A DNA stretch of 18,048 nt from CAZUGA01 sp964619885 (GCA_964619885.1 CAZUGA010000060.1:1-18048); one strand, 5' to 3'; numbered from the stretch's first letter, positions 1-6,626 are shown. Numbers and translations: made by a program. The notes: generated by a model not told the origin, from the sequence alone.

Positions 1-69
1 CAACAAGCTTACTTAATTTATGATCTTTTTGGTCTAGACAATGGGGTCCACTTTAAAAAGAGGACTTAG
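1..69 (+). CDS. Possible 3' end of a CDS entering from the left
   Basis: The frame starting at base 1 is open for 22 codons and stops with TAG at 67-69; the other two forward frames close within the first 30 bases. The stop lies 2 nt before the ATG of the next small gene, and the Shine-Dalgarno-like AGAGG for that gene falls inside this frame, an operon-like arrangement. A 22-codon open stretch can easily occur by chance, so this is only a candidate for the tail of an upstream gene of the integrated element. No function can be read from it. Confidence 0.25.
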   Translation, partial: QQAYLIYDLFGLDNGVHFKKRT

Positions 70-71
70 AA

Positions 72-245
72 ATGGAAGAGTTAGAAGATTGTGGTGGTAA
101 ATATGTCGTGATCTGCACTGTTTGTGGGATCATTGAAGAAGATTTTCACGGTAATAGTGAGTGTGAAACTTTAGACGCAGAAATCACCGACTCAACTCCT
201 GACATCGTTCAATGGGAGGTGCCGAATGGCGATACAGCATCGTGA
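72..245 (+). CDS. Small Cys-containing hypothetical protein (57 aa) of the integrated element
   Basis: A 57-codon frame starts with ATG at 72, preceded by AGAGG at about 8 nt, and ends with TGA at 243-245. The product is acidic and has cysteines near residues 7, 15, 18 and 30, including a CTVC pair that could be half of a small metal-binding site. That is inference, as no known family is recognisable. Its last 20 bases overlap the start of the next gene, whose own ribosome site (GGGAGG) lies inside this frame, so the two are probably translationally linked. Together with the following genes it appears to form one rightward operon leading to the integrase. It is not a recognised excisionase. 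Confidence 0.5.
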   Translation: MEELEDCGGKYVVICTVCGIIEEDFHGNSECETLDAEITDSTPDIVQWEVPNGDTAS

Positions 246-561
246 AAAGTACTGTAGATGTCGTTCCTGCCGCCTAAAGCGACTCCAGGAAAAGTGGGCG
301 CAAAAACATCGTAGCCTTGAACGTTCTGCGAACGCTCGGAAAAAACGTGCATTGCAAGGGCAGAAAAGCCGTAACAAGAAGTTGAACAAAGTTGATGGAT
401 TTCTTAGGAAGACGGTGTTCGGTTTCGATAAGAACTTTGTGAAGCCTGCGTCAAAATCTCTTGTTTCAGCGGGCGATCAATTTTTCTACACTAAACGGCC
501 GAGACGAAAGAAAATTATTACGAGGAAAAAAGCGATTACAAGACGGCGCATCAGGCATTAG
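226..561 (+). CDS. Highly basic hypothetical protein (111 aa) of the integrated element
   Basis: The ATG at 226 has a strong ribosome-binding site (GGGAGG, about 5 nt spacing), and the frame ends with TAG at 559-561. The protein is very rich in Lys and Arg throughout, has a Cys cluster (YCRCRSC) at residues 9-15, and finishes in an Arg/Lys-rich tail. Such a charge suggests nucleic-acid or ribosome binding; that is inference from composition. No domain family is recognised. It overlaps the preceding 57-aa gene and precedes the excisionase-like gene by about 100 bases, so it belongs to the accessory module at the integrase end of the element. The minus-strand frame opposite it (192-389) is judged a shadow because it lacks a comparable ribosome site and context. 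Confidence 0.6.
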   Translation: MAIQHREKYCRCRSCRLKRLQEKWAQKHRSLERSANARKKRALQGQKSRNKKLNKVDGFLRKTVFGFDKNFVKPASKSLVSAGDQFFYTKRPRRKKIITRKKAITRRRIRH

Positions 562-665
562 CGGGTACTAAATTGGATATTCAAAAAAACTTCGCGCGTC
601 GTGTCGTCCCAGGGCGAGCACCTGACGATTCGCGGATTGTCGATGGCGCGCTGGAGACTATGCCG

Positions 666-1025
666 ATGACAACATTACTATACACACTAGACGAAAGTGC
701 CGAGCAATTGCGCGTTTCGACCCGTACTATTCGCCGACTGACGGAGCGCGGTGAGCTGCCTTTTGTCCGTATTGGTCGTGCGATCCGCATCCCGGTCGCA
801 TCCGTGAAGAAATGGATAGACGACAATACGTTAGAAGGGCATAATTTATCTTGCGCGGGGGATGTGCAAGGAGGAAAGAGCACATGTCAAAACGACAAGA
901 TCAAGATGGACTTTACAAGCGCAAGGATTCGCCCTACTGGTGGGCGAGTTACAGCGACGCAAGCGGCAAAAGAACTCGCTGCAGTTGTGGGACTGAAAAC
1001 AGGAAAGAAGCCGATGCACTCTTAG
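666..1025 (+). CDS. Excisionase-like / MerR-type helix-turn-helix DNA-binding protein (119 aa)
   Basis: Residues about 6-54 form a small winged helix-turn-helix of the excisionase/HTH_17 kind: a short Leu-Tyr-Thr lead, EQLRVSTRTIRRL as the helix-turn-helix, ELPFVRIGRAIRIP as the wing, and VKKWID closing the fold. Family members bind DNA next to attachment sites and favour excision, or act as small regulators. GGAG at 653-656 suits the ATG at 666 (9 nt) better than the in-frame ATG at 660 (3 nt); the frame is open back to a TTG at 573. The C-terminal 47 codons overlap the integrase start in another frame, as lambda xis overlaps int, though more extensively. This tail has no recognisable domain. 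The excisionase role is inferred from the fold and from its position just before int. Confidence 0.7.
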   Translation: MTTLLYTLDESAEQLRVSTRTIRRLTERGELPFVRIGRAIRIPVASVKKWIDDNTLEGHNLSCAGDVQGGKSTCQNDKIKMDFTSARIRPTGGRVTATQAAKELAAVVGLKTGKKPMHS

Positions 1026-1993
1026 CCAAATGGAAGCTGGAATCGCATCGTGGGCGGCTTTGGGAAGAGAAGCCGTCACGAACGTTTGATGAATTGATAC
1101 TGGACTATATGCGCGAAGTACAGAAAAAGAGTAGCGACCGCGATCGGTGCAGTATTAAACAGTTATACCCATTTTTCAGTGGGTGTGATCTGGCCAGCAT
1201 CCGTGCGAGTGATGTACGTAAGTATATCAACCAGCGGCGAAATGCGGGGATTGCACCGGCGACAATTAACAAGGAGATCGGTTTGTTGCGAACGGCGGTA
1301 AACTACGCGAACCGCGAATGGGATTGGGAAATGCCGAACCCGTTTAATAATCGTAAATTGAAGGAACCGGAAGGACGTATCCGTTGGATGACGCGAAGTG
1401 AGTCAGTTGCCTTGCTTAATGTCGCCGGTCGTGAACCCAAAGCGCCGCATCTGCCAGATTTTATCCGGCTTGGATTGAATACAGGTATGCGGCGTGGTGA
1501 GATGTTGGGTTTAGAATGGCAGCGGGTGGATCTCCACCAAGGGTTAATCTATCTGGAGGCCCAACACCAAAAAAACGGCCGTTTTGGAAGCGTACCGCTG
1601 AATCGCGAAGCAAGAAAGGCTTTGGTTTCAAGAGCTAGTTTTCGAGCAACGCATTGTCCGGCATCCCGATGGGTCTTTTGTAACCGGGAGGGCATACAGA
1701 TTAAAGCAATCAAGCGAAGCTTTAAGACCGCGTGTCGGAGGGCGGGAATCGAGGATTTTCATCCACACGATTTGCGCCATACGTGCGCAGCCTGGTTAGT
1801 CCAAAAGGGTGTGCCGATCAGGGAAATCGCCGAATTGCTTCGGCACTCGGATATTCGGGTCACTATGCGCTATGCACATTTAGCGCCGGAAAACGTACGT
1901 GCTGCTGTCAACGCTTTGGACGACGATGCGTCACGATTTGGTCACGTTGACGAAATGGTGAAAATGGAAAAGACCGGTAACCCATTGATTTAA
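884..1993 (+). CDS. int: Tyrosine recombinase / phage-type integrase (369 aa)
   Basis: This is a site-specific tyrosine recombinase of the phage integrase family that would insert and excise the element at the adjacent tRNA gene. An N-terminal arm-type DNA-binding segment (about residues 8-50) is followed by a core-binding SAM-like domain (about 65-155) and the catalytic domain (about 175-350). The catalytic set looks complete: Arg203 in TGMRRGE, His295 and Arg298 in HDLRH, His321 in LLRHSD, and the nucleophile Tyr330 in MRYAH. ATG at 884 is chosen because AAGGAGG lies about 8 nt upstream; an in-frame TTG at 851 is less likely. The stop codon ends 1 nt before the CCA end of tRNA-Pro on the other strand, with no terminator between them. 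Full length and intact residues suggest that it is active. Confidence 0.93.
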   Translation: MSKRQDQDGLYKRKDSPYWWASYSDASGKRTRCSCGTENRKEADALLAKWKLESHRGRLWEEKPSRTFDELILDYMREVQKKSSDRDRCSIKQLYPFFSGCDLASIRASDVRKYINQRRNAGIAPATINKEIGLLRTAVNYANREWDWEMPNPFNNRKLKEPEGRIRWMTRSESVALLNVAGREPKAPHLPDFIRLGLNTGMRRGEMLGLEWQRVDLHQGLIYLEAQHQKNGRFGSVPLNREARKALVSRASFRATHCPASRWVFCNREGIQIKAIKRSFKTACRRAGIEDFHPHDLRHTCAAWLVQKGVPIREIAELLRHSDIRVTMRYAHLAPENVRAAVNALDDDASRFGHVDEMVKMEKTGNPLI

Positions 1994-1994
1994 T

Positions 1995-2071
1995 TGGTCG
2001 GGGTGAGAGGATTTGAACCTCCGGCCCCTGCCTCCCGAAGGCAGTGCTCTACCAAGCTGAGCTACACCCCG
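1995..2071 (-). tRNA. tRNA-Pro (anticodon CGG), CCA encoded
   Basis: Read on the minus strand, this folds as a standard cloverleaf. It has a 7-bp acceptor stem (CGGGGTG/CACCCCG), a D arm with GCTC/GAGC, an anticodon stem CTGCC/GGCAG around the loop TTCGGGA (anticodon CGG, reading CCG proline codons), a T arm GGAGG-TTCAAAT-CCTCT, discriminator A and an encoded CCA. It begins 2 nt after the ispB stop codon on the same strand, so it is probably processed from an ispB transcript. Its 3' end abuts the integrase gene, and the insertion leaves the mature tRNA sequence intact. Confidence 0.97.
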
Positions 2072-2073
2072 AA

Positions 2074-3096
2074 TCAGTAATTTCGTTGCACCGAAAATTC
2101 GGCCAATGCAACCATCGCATCTTTGTATTTAGACGGTGGGATAAGGTCTAACGCGTCTATTGCAGTTTGAGCTTCTTCCTGTGCGCGGCGCTCAGTGTAC
2201 GCTATGGCATCGCTTGATTCAACGATTTGGTAGACTTCGGCGAACGCGTCACGATTTCCGTTTTCTATGGCCTGACGAATAATATTTGCTTGTTTTTCCT
2301 CGCTTTGTTGTATCGCGTAGATTAATGGTAATGTGGGTTTTCCTTCGGCAAGATCGTCGCCTAAGTTTTTTCCGGTTTGTTCTGGGTCGGCTCGATAGTC
2401 CAGCACATCGTCTATTAGCTGAAATGCGATACCTAGATGCAGTCCATATTTGATCAAACTGTTTTCAATCTCTACGGGTGCTTCGGCCAATATTGCGCTC
2501 AATTGAGCGGCGGAGCGGAACAAAATGGCGGTTTTTCGGGAGATAACTTCCAGGTAAATTTCTTCTGTTGTGGCAGAATTATGAATGTTGAGAAGCTGCA
2601 AAACTTCCCCTTCGGAAAGCGCTGTCGTGGTTTCGGCTATTTGTTGCATGACTCGCAAGTTGTCGGCGCCAACCATGATCTCGAAGGCTCGGGAGTACAA
2701 AAAGTCGCCAACCAATACGCTGGCCGAATTACCCCAAGCGGAATTGACTGTTTCATGCCCTCTACGCAGATTTGATTCGTCTACAACGTCATCGTGTAAC
2801 AAAGAAGCCGTATGGACAAATTCCAGCGCGGTCGCCAGTTTTAAGTGTTGTTTGCCGGTATACTTTAATGCGTTTGTTGCCAGTAATAGCAATAACGGGC
2901 GTAGCCTTTTGCCGCCGCTATTAACAATATAGGTTCCAATTTGGTTTACAAGTACGACGTCCGAATGGAGTTCTTGTTTTATTAATTGATTAACTGCTGT
3001 GATTTCCTCCTTGATGGGTTCGCGTATAATATCAAAATCTATGCGGGGTCCAGAATTTAGTGCCGCATGATCGGGGCAAGAATTAGAAGAAGTCAT
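2074..3096 (-). CDS. ispB: Polyprenyl (octaprenyl-type) diphosphate synthase
   Basis: This trans-long-chain polyprenyl diphosphate synthase adds isopentenyl units to an allylic diphosphate to make the side chain of ubiquinone/menaquinone. The 340-residue protein has the GGKRLRP substrate-binding motif (61-67), the first Asp-rich motif DDVVD (102-106) followed by the conserved RR pair, and the second motif DDVLD (229-233) followed by GKNLGDDLAEGKPTLPL. It aligns over its whole length with E. coli IspB, with about 17 extra N-terminal residues. The ATG at 3096 is the only good start; the ribosome site is weak, but a clear promoter lies just upstream. The gene is divergent from rplU, as in many gammaproteobacteria, and is followed 2 nt later by tRNA-Pro. 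Chain length (C40, C45 or other) cannot be fixed from sequence. Confidence 0.95.
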   Translation of the reverse strand: MTSSNSCPDHAALNSGPRIDFDIIREPIKEEITAVNQLIKQELHSDVVLVNQIGTYIVNSGGKRLRPLLLLLATNALKYTGKQHLKLATALEFVHTASLLHDDVVDESNLRRGHETVNSAWGNSASVLVGDFLYSRAFEIMVGADNLRVMQQIAETTTALSEGEVLQLLNIHNSATTEEIYLEVISRKTAILFRSAAQLSAILAEAPVEIENSLIKYGLHLGIAFQLIDDVLDYRADPEQTGKNLGDDLAEGKPTLPLIYAIQQSEEKQANIIRQAIENGNRDAFAEVYQIVESSDAIAYTERRAQEEAQTAIDALDLIPPSKYKDAMVALAEFSVQRNY

Positions 3097-3145
3097 TTAA
3101 GCAGTCTACAGGATCAAGTATTACCTTACATTTGAGGCCGGGTGC

Positions 3146-3174
3146 ATCCTAGGGAGCAGTTTGGCGCTTGTCAA
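3146..3174 (-). promoter_or_regulatory. Sigma70-type promoter for ispB
   Basis: On the minus strand a consensus -35 TTGACA (3169-3174) is separated by 17 nt from a -10 TAGGAT (3146-3151). The predicted start near 3139 gives a leader of about 43 nt to the ispB ATG. It lies back to back with the rplU promoter. Confidence 0.65.
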
Positions 3175-3222
3175 GTACAGTATAACGTTTACTACAGGTC
3201 TGTTATAGTTTCATTGGATGTA

Positions 3223-3251
3223 TTGACCTTGGCTATTCTAACATTTAAAAT
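3223..3251 (+). promoter_or_regulatory. Sigma70-type promoter for rplU-rpmA
   Basis: A -35 TTGACC (3223-3228) and a -10 TAAAAT (3246-3251) have 17-nt spacing, each one base off consensus. Transcription would begin near 3258, giving about 42 nt of leader before the rplU ATG at 3300. It is the best forward promoter in the ispB-rplU divergent gap. Confidence 0.7.
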
Positions 3252-3299
3252 ATTCTGTTCACTAGATATTACTTAAATAGTTCGATGGAGATTGCGCAG

Positions 3300-3614
3300 A
3301 TGTATGCGGTAATTCAGACAGGTGGTAAACAGTACCGTGTTGAAGAGGGTCAGACCTTAAAATTAGAAAAGCTTGAGGCTGATGATGGCGCTGACATTGA
3401 GTTTGATAAGGTGTTAATGGTTAAGTCCGACGATGGTGTTACGGTTGGTAAACCGTTTATCGAAAGTGGTAGGGTGACGGCAAGAGTTCAATCTCAGGGT
3501 CGCCACAAAAAAATAAAAATTCTTAAATTTAAGCGCCGGAAGCACCATATGAAGCGGATGGGGCATCGTCAATATTATACAGAAGTACAGATTACTGGTA
3601 TTTCTGCCGGATAA
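3300..3614 (+). CDS. rplU: 50S ribosomal protein L21
   Basis: L21 is a 23S rRNA-binding protein of the large subunit. The 104-residue product begins MYAVIQTGGKQYRV and carries the basic FKRRKHHMKRMGHRQ segment and the ITGIS end typical of the family, matching the E. coli length (103 aa). An in-frame ATG at 3285 is possible, but GGAG at 3287-3290 sits 9 nt before the ATG at 3300, and that start gives the conserved N-terminus. It is followed 15 nt later by rpmA, with which it forms a two-gene operon closed by an intrinsic terminator. Confidence 0.97.
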   Translation: MYAVIQTGGKQYRVEEGQTLKLEKLEADDGADIEFDKVLMVKSDDGVTVGKPFIESGRVTARVQSQGRHKKIKILKFKRRKHHMKRMGHRQYYTEVQITGISAG

Positions 3615-3629
3615 AATTGGGATTGAATT

Positions 3630-3887
3630 ATGGCGCATAAGAAAGCAGGCGGTAGTTCGCGCAATGGGCGCGATTCAGAATCGAAGCGTTTAGGGGTTAA
3701 ACGCTTCGGCGGGCAGCAGGTCATTGCTGGAAATATAATTGTTCGTCAGCGTGGCACCCGGTTTCATCCGGGTGATAATGTCGGTTGTGGCAAAGATTAT
3801 ACGCTTTTTGCAACGGCTGGTGGCCGGGTTCAATTTCAAGTTAAAGGGCCTAAAAAACGTAAATATGTGAGTGTCGTTGCCGAATGA
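3630..3887 (+). CDS. rpmA: 50S ribosomal protein L27
   Basis: L27 reaches the peptidyl-transferase centre with its N-terminus. The 85-residue protein starts MAHKKAGGSSRNGRDSESKR and contains the conserved GGQQV, RQRGT and HPG motifs, at full family length. It begins 15 nt after rplU in the usual L21-L27 pair. There is no N-terminal pro-sequence of the kind cleaved in Firmicutes. A strong intrinsic terminator begins about 57 nt after its stop codon. Confidence 0.98.
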   Translation: MAHKKAGGSSRNGRDSESKRLGVKRFGGQQVIAGNIIVRQRGTRFHPGDNVGCGKDYTLFATAGGRVQFQVKGPKKRKYVSVVAE

Positions 3888-3943
3888 TAAGAGCCAATCG
3901 GTGGCGCTAATGGATCGGATGATTCATAACGATTAGCAGTGAT

Positions 3944-3972
3944 AAAAACCCCGTCTCTAGACGGGGTTTTTT
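3944..3972 (+). terminator. Intrinsic terminator after rplU-rpmA
   Basis: CCCCGTCT (3949-3956) pairs with AGACGGGG (3959-3966), in practice with a 4-nt loop. The stem is extended by five A-T pairs and followed by a T6 run at 3967-3972. It is a textbook Rho-independent terminator. Its U tract ends only about 10 nt before the obgE start codon. Confidence 0.92.
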
Positions 3973-3982
3973 GTGGGACATT

Positions 3983-5011
3983 ATGAGGTTTGTAGACGAA
4001 GTAGAAATATCGGTTGAGGCGGGGGATGGTGGAAACGGTTGTGTTGGTTTTCGCCGTGAAAAATATATTCCGCTAGGTGGTCCCGATGGAGGCGATGGAG
4101 GTGATGGTGGTAGCGTTTATCTGGTCGCTTCGGATAATCTAAATACCTTGGTTGATTTTCTATACCACGCGGTCCACCGTGCCGACCGGGGTCAAAAGGG
4201 TATGGGGGCGAATTGTACCGGACGAAGTGGCGAAGATTGTTACGTCCGTGTACCAACTGGTACAGAGGTATATGATTCCGATACCGGCGAGCTTATCGGC
4301 GATTTGGTGAGTAGTGATGATAGCTTGTTGGTCGCCAAGGGTGGGTTTCACGGTTTGGGTAACACCAGATTCAAAAGCAGTACAAATAGAGCTCCACGTA
4401 AGGCAACCAAAGGTACGCCCGGCGAACGCCGATCACTACGATTGGAACTTAAGGTTATCGCTGATGTAGGTCTGCTGGGGATGCCTAATGCAGGTAAATC
4501 CAGTCTGATACGTGCCATTTCTTCTGCGCGGCCAAAAGTTGCAGATTATCCGTTTACCACAATACAGCCGAATTTGGGTGTTGTGCGTGCTAGCGAGCTA
4601 CATAGCTTCGTTGTCGCAGATATTCCTGGTGTTATCGAAGGTGCATCACAAGGCATGGGTCTCGGCCTTCAATTTTTGAAGCACCTTTCTCGTACTCGAT
4701 TGATATTGCACATGGTTGATGTTTTTCCCTGTGCTGGTGATCCGGTTGCCCATGCCAAAACCTTAATTGATGAGATGGCGGCTTGGAGTAGGGCCTTGGC
4801 GGAAAAACCTAGGTGGTTGGTGCTAAATAAAATTGATTTACTGCCAAAGGATGGTGGGCAGTCTAAGTGTGACGAAATTGTACGTAGATTGGAATGGAAT
4901 GAGCCGGTTTATGTGATTTCAACTTTGACGGGTGCAGGTTTAACAGAGTTAAAGTTTGCAATCGGCGACTACTTGGATAAAGAAATCTCGGATAATGAAG
5001 CGAAGATCTGA
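3983..5011 (+). CDS. obgE: Obg-family GTPase ObgE/CgtA
   Basis: ObgE is a ribosome-associated GTPase acting in 50S assembly and in the stress and ppGpp response. Residues 1-158 form the glycine-rich Obg fold (GGPDGGDGGDGG near 32-43, FHGLGN near 122-127). The G domain has the P-loop GMPNAGKSS (166-174), switch I around TTIQPNLG, DIPG (213-216) and NKID (282-285). The protein is 342 residues and ends shortly after the G domain, so it lacks the longer acidic C-terminal extension of E. coli ObgE (390 aa). ATG at 3983 gives the standard MRFVDEV start; the in-frame TTG at 3971 lies in the terminator U tract and is rejected. The last 17 bases overlap proB. The terminator immediately upstream implies read-through or a promoter between rpmA and that terminator. 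Confidence 0.96.
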   Translation: MRFVDEVEISVEAGDGGNGCVGFRREKYIPLGGPDGGDGGDGGSVYLVASDNLNTLVDFLYHAVHRADRGQKGMGANCTGRSGEDCYVRVPTGTEVYDSDTGELIGDLVSSDDSLLVAKGGFHGLGNTRFKSSTNRAPRKATKGTPGERRSLRLELKVIADVGLLGMPNAGKSSLIRAISSARPKVADYPFTTIQPNLGVVRASELHSFVVADIPGVIEGASQGMGLGLQFLKHLSRTRLILHMVDVFPCAGDPVAHAKTLIDEMAAWSRALAEKPRWLVLNKIDLLPKDGGQSKCDEIVRRLEWNEPVYVISTLTGAGLTELKFAIGDYLDKEISDNEAKI

Positions 5012-6119
5012 TTTTTCTAGCGTGCATCGGGTGGTCGTTAAGATCGGCAGTTCTCTGCTGACTGACGGTGGCCGCGGTTTAAGTCGTTGCGCTATGTCGA
5101 CGTGGGTGGAGCAAATGGCGGGTCTGCGTAAACGGGGAATTGAAGTGTTGTTGGTATCTTCTGGTTCAGTTGCAGAGGGTATGTGCCGCTTGGGTTGGAA
5201 ATCTCGGCCTAAAGCATTGCACCGTCTTCAGGCGGCTGCTTCGGTTGGTCAAATGGGGTTGGTGGAAGCTTACGAATCAAACTTCAAAACTCATGGGCTG
5301 CAAACTGCTCAAGTTTTACTTACGCATGAGGACTTGTCCGATCGGCGGCGCTACTTAAACGCTAGAAGCGCTTTACTGACTTTGTTGGGTTTTGGTGTGG
5401 TGCCTGTAATTAATGAGAATGATACGGTCGCAACTGACGAAATTCGTTTTGGTGATAACGATACCTTGGCGGCTTTAGTGGCGAATCTGGTTGAGGCTGA
5501 TTTGATGATTATTTTAACCGACCAACTTGGTCTTTTCGACCGTGATCCGTCGTTTGATGCTGACGCCAAACTGGTGAGCCAGATTGAAATTACCGATCCG
5601 TCTTTAGTGGGCATGGCGGGGGGAAGCCTTAGTGGATTTGGCCGCGGCGGAATGATGACAAAGATTACAGCAGCTGCGTTGTCAGCAAGGTCAGGAGCAG
5701 CAACGGTAATCGCTTCTGGTTCTACACCGAATGTACTGTCTAGTATTATTGCAGGTGACGAGGTGGGGTCTTTTTTGGTGCCAGATGCGGAACCCTTGGT
5801 GGCTCGAAAGCGGTGGTTAGCCGGACAACTTCAGGTTAAGGGTAAATTGGTCGTTGATCAGGGGGCTGTAAATGTGCTCCAGGATTCTGGTCGAAGTTTG
5901 CTACCGGTGGGCGTGGTTGGGGTTGAGGGTTGTTTCTCGCGCGGAGAATTGGTGGCTTGCGTAGATGTTGATGGCCGAGAAATTGCGCGCGGTTTAGCGA
6001 ACTATGGTGCCCAAGATGCGGCTAAAATTAAGCGCCATCCCAGTGGGGCCATTGAGTCTATATTGGGTTATGTTGATGAGCCTGAAATAATTCACCGCGA
6101 TAACCTGATCTTGATATAG
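4995..6119 (+). CDS. proB: Glutamate 5-kinase
   Basis: ProB phosphorylates L-glutamate to gamma-glutamyl phosphate, the first step of proline synthesis in the cytoplasm. The 374-residue protein has an N-terminal amino-acid kinase domain with VVVKIGSSLL (13-22), SSGSVAEG (55-62), INENDTV (139-145), GDNDTLAA (153-160) and GRGGMMTK (216-223). A C-terminal PUA domain (about 285-370) contains RSLLPVGV and FSRGE. Full length matches E. coli ProB (367 aa). The start at 4995 overlaps the obgE end by 17 bases, so the two are co-transcribed and probably translationally coupled, an arrangement known in pseudomonads. The partner proA is not adjacent. Confidence 0.96.
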   Translation: MKRRSDFSSVHRVVVKIGSSLLTDGGRGLSRCAMSTWVEQMAGLRKRGIEVLLVSSGSVAEGMCRLGWKSRPKALHRLQAAASVGQMGLVEAYESNFKTHGLQTAQVLLTHEDLSDRRRYLNARSALLTLLGFGVVPVINENDTVATDEIRFGDNDTLAALVANLVEADLMIILTDQLGLFDRDPSFDADAKLVSQIEITDPSLVGMAGGSLSGFGRGGMMTKITAAALSARSGAATVIASGSTPNVLSSIIAGDEVGSFLVPDAEPLVARKRWLAGQLQVKGKLVVDQGAVNVLQDSGRSLLPVGVVGVEGCFSRGELVACVDVDGREIARGLANYGAQDAAKIKRHPSGAIESILGYVDEPEIIHRDNLILI

Positions 6120-6185
6120 GTTGTCGCGATTCATTGGTAAAGCTACACATGGTTGTGGCTGCAGAAAGATCCGCAGTTTGTAGGA

Positions 6186-6446
6186 CTAGAGTGCTTTAAT
6201 TCGATTATTCAGGCGGCTCTTATCCCGCGCAGCTTTATTTTTGTGGATAATGCCTTTATTGACTGCGGCGTCAATTACAGGAACGGCTGCATTGTAAGCA
6301 GTTGAGGCTTTGGCCTTGTCTCCTGACTCCGTTAACGCAATTACTTTTTTTGTGGCTGTTCGAAGGTTGCTGCGCTGGCTTGCGTTGTGATTTCTTCGCT
6401 TTTCGGCTTGCCGTGCTCGTTTTCGTGCAGAAAGTGTGTTTGCCAT
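6186..6446 (-). CDS. rpsT: 30S ribosomal protein S20
   Basis: S20 binds 16S rRNA in the small subunit and is a three-helix, very basic protein. The 86-residue product starts MANTLSARKRARQAEKRR and contains the conserved AAKNKAA-like HKNKAARDKSRLN segment. The ATG at 6446 yields the standard N-terminus; the longer in-frame start at 6494 adds an unrelated 16-residue lead and overlaps the promoter region, so it is rejected. E. coli uses a UUG start here; this gene has ATG. It is monocistronic, convergent with proB and divergent from murJ. No strong Shine-Dalgarno sequence is visible. Confidence 0.96.
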   Translation of the reverse strand: MANTLSARKRARQAEKRRNHNASQRSNLRTATKKVIALTESGDKAKASTAYNAAVPVIDAAVNKGIIHKNKAARDKSRLNNRIKAL

Positions 6447-6485
6447 AGTGTCTGGATAAATTATAACCGCGTTATCAAACTCTGT

Positions 6486-6514
6486 ATTTTCCATTGGCTT
6501 TGAATTTTTGTCAA
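6486..6514 (-). promoter_or_regulatory. Sigma70-type promoter for rpsT
   Basis: On the minus strand a consensus -35 TTGACA (6509-6514) and a weaker -10 GAAAAT (6486-6491) are 17 nt apart, giving a short leader to the ATG at 6446. A perfect TATAAT lies closer to the gene (near 6457-6462) but lacks a good -35, so a second start is possible. Confidence 0.55.
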
Positions 6515-6626
6515 TATTTTTATGGGATAGCGGTTACAATGCGGCGGTTAGGTTTTGATGGTTGGGATTAGGCTTAGTTTGTCATAACCGTAATTAGTGG
6601 TTCACTAGGAATTTCATTGAATGTAG

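Larger units (their letters stand above)
1..1994. mobile_element. Right edge of an integrative element inserted at tRNA-Pro
   Basis: A xis-like gene and an intact integrase end exactly at the 3' end of a tRNA gene, the classic insertion target of tyrosine-recombinase elements. Only this edge is in the window: no second copy of the tRNA 3' half is visible to the left within 2 kb, so the other attachment site lies further left. Whether it is a prophage or another genomic island cannot be told, because no structural, replication or conjugation genes are visible. The attachment core is inferred to lie within the tRNA 3' half, about 1995-2040. Confidence 0.8.

Noticed and set aside
846..1079. Minus-strand frame across the xis-int overlap
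   Set aside because: The xis and int frames both have motif support; a third overlapping frame has none.
1251..1290. Possible frameshift or decay in the integrase
   Set aside because: The frame is continuous for 369 codons with all catalytic residues, so there is no sign of decay.
6447..6494. 16-residue N-terminal extension of S20
   Set aside because: The S20 family starts at MANT; the extension covers the predicted promoter -10 and the mRNA leader.
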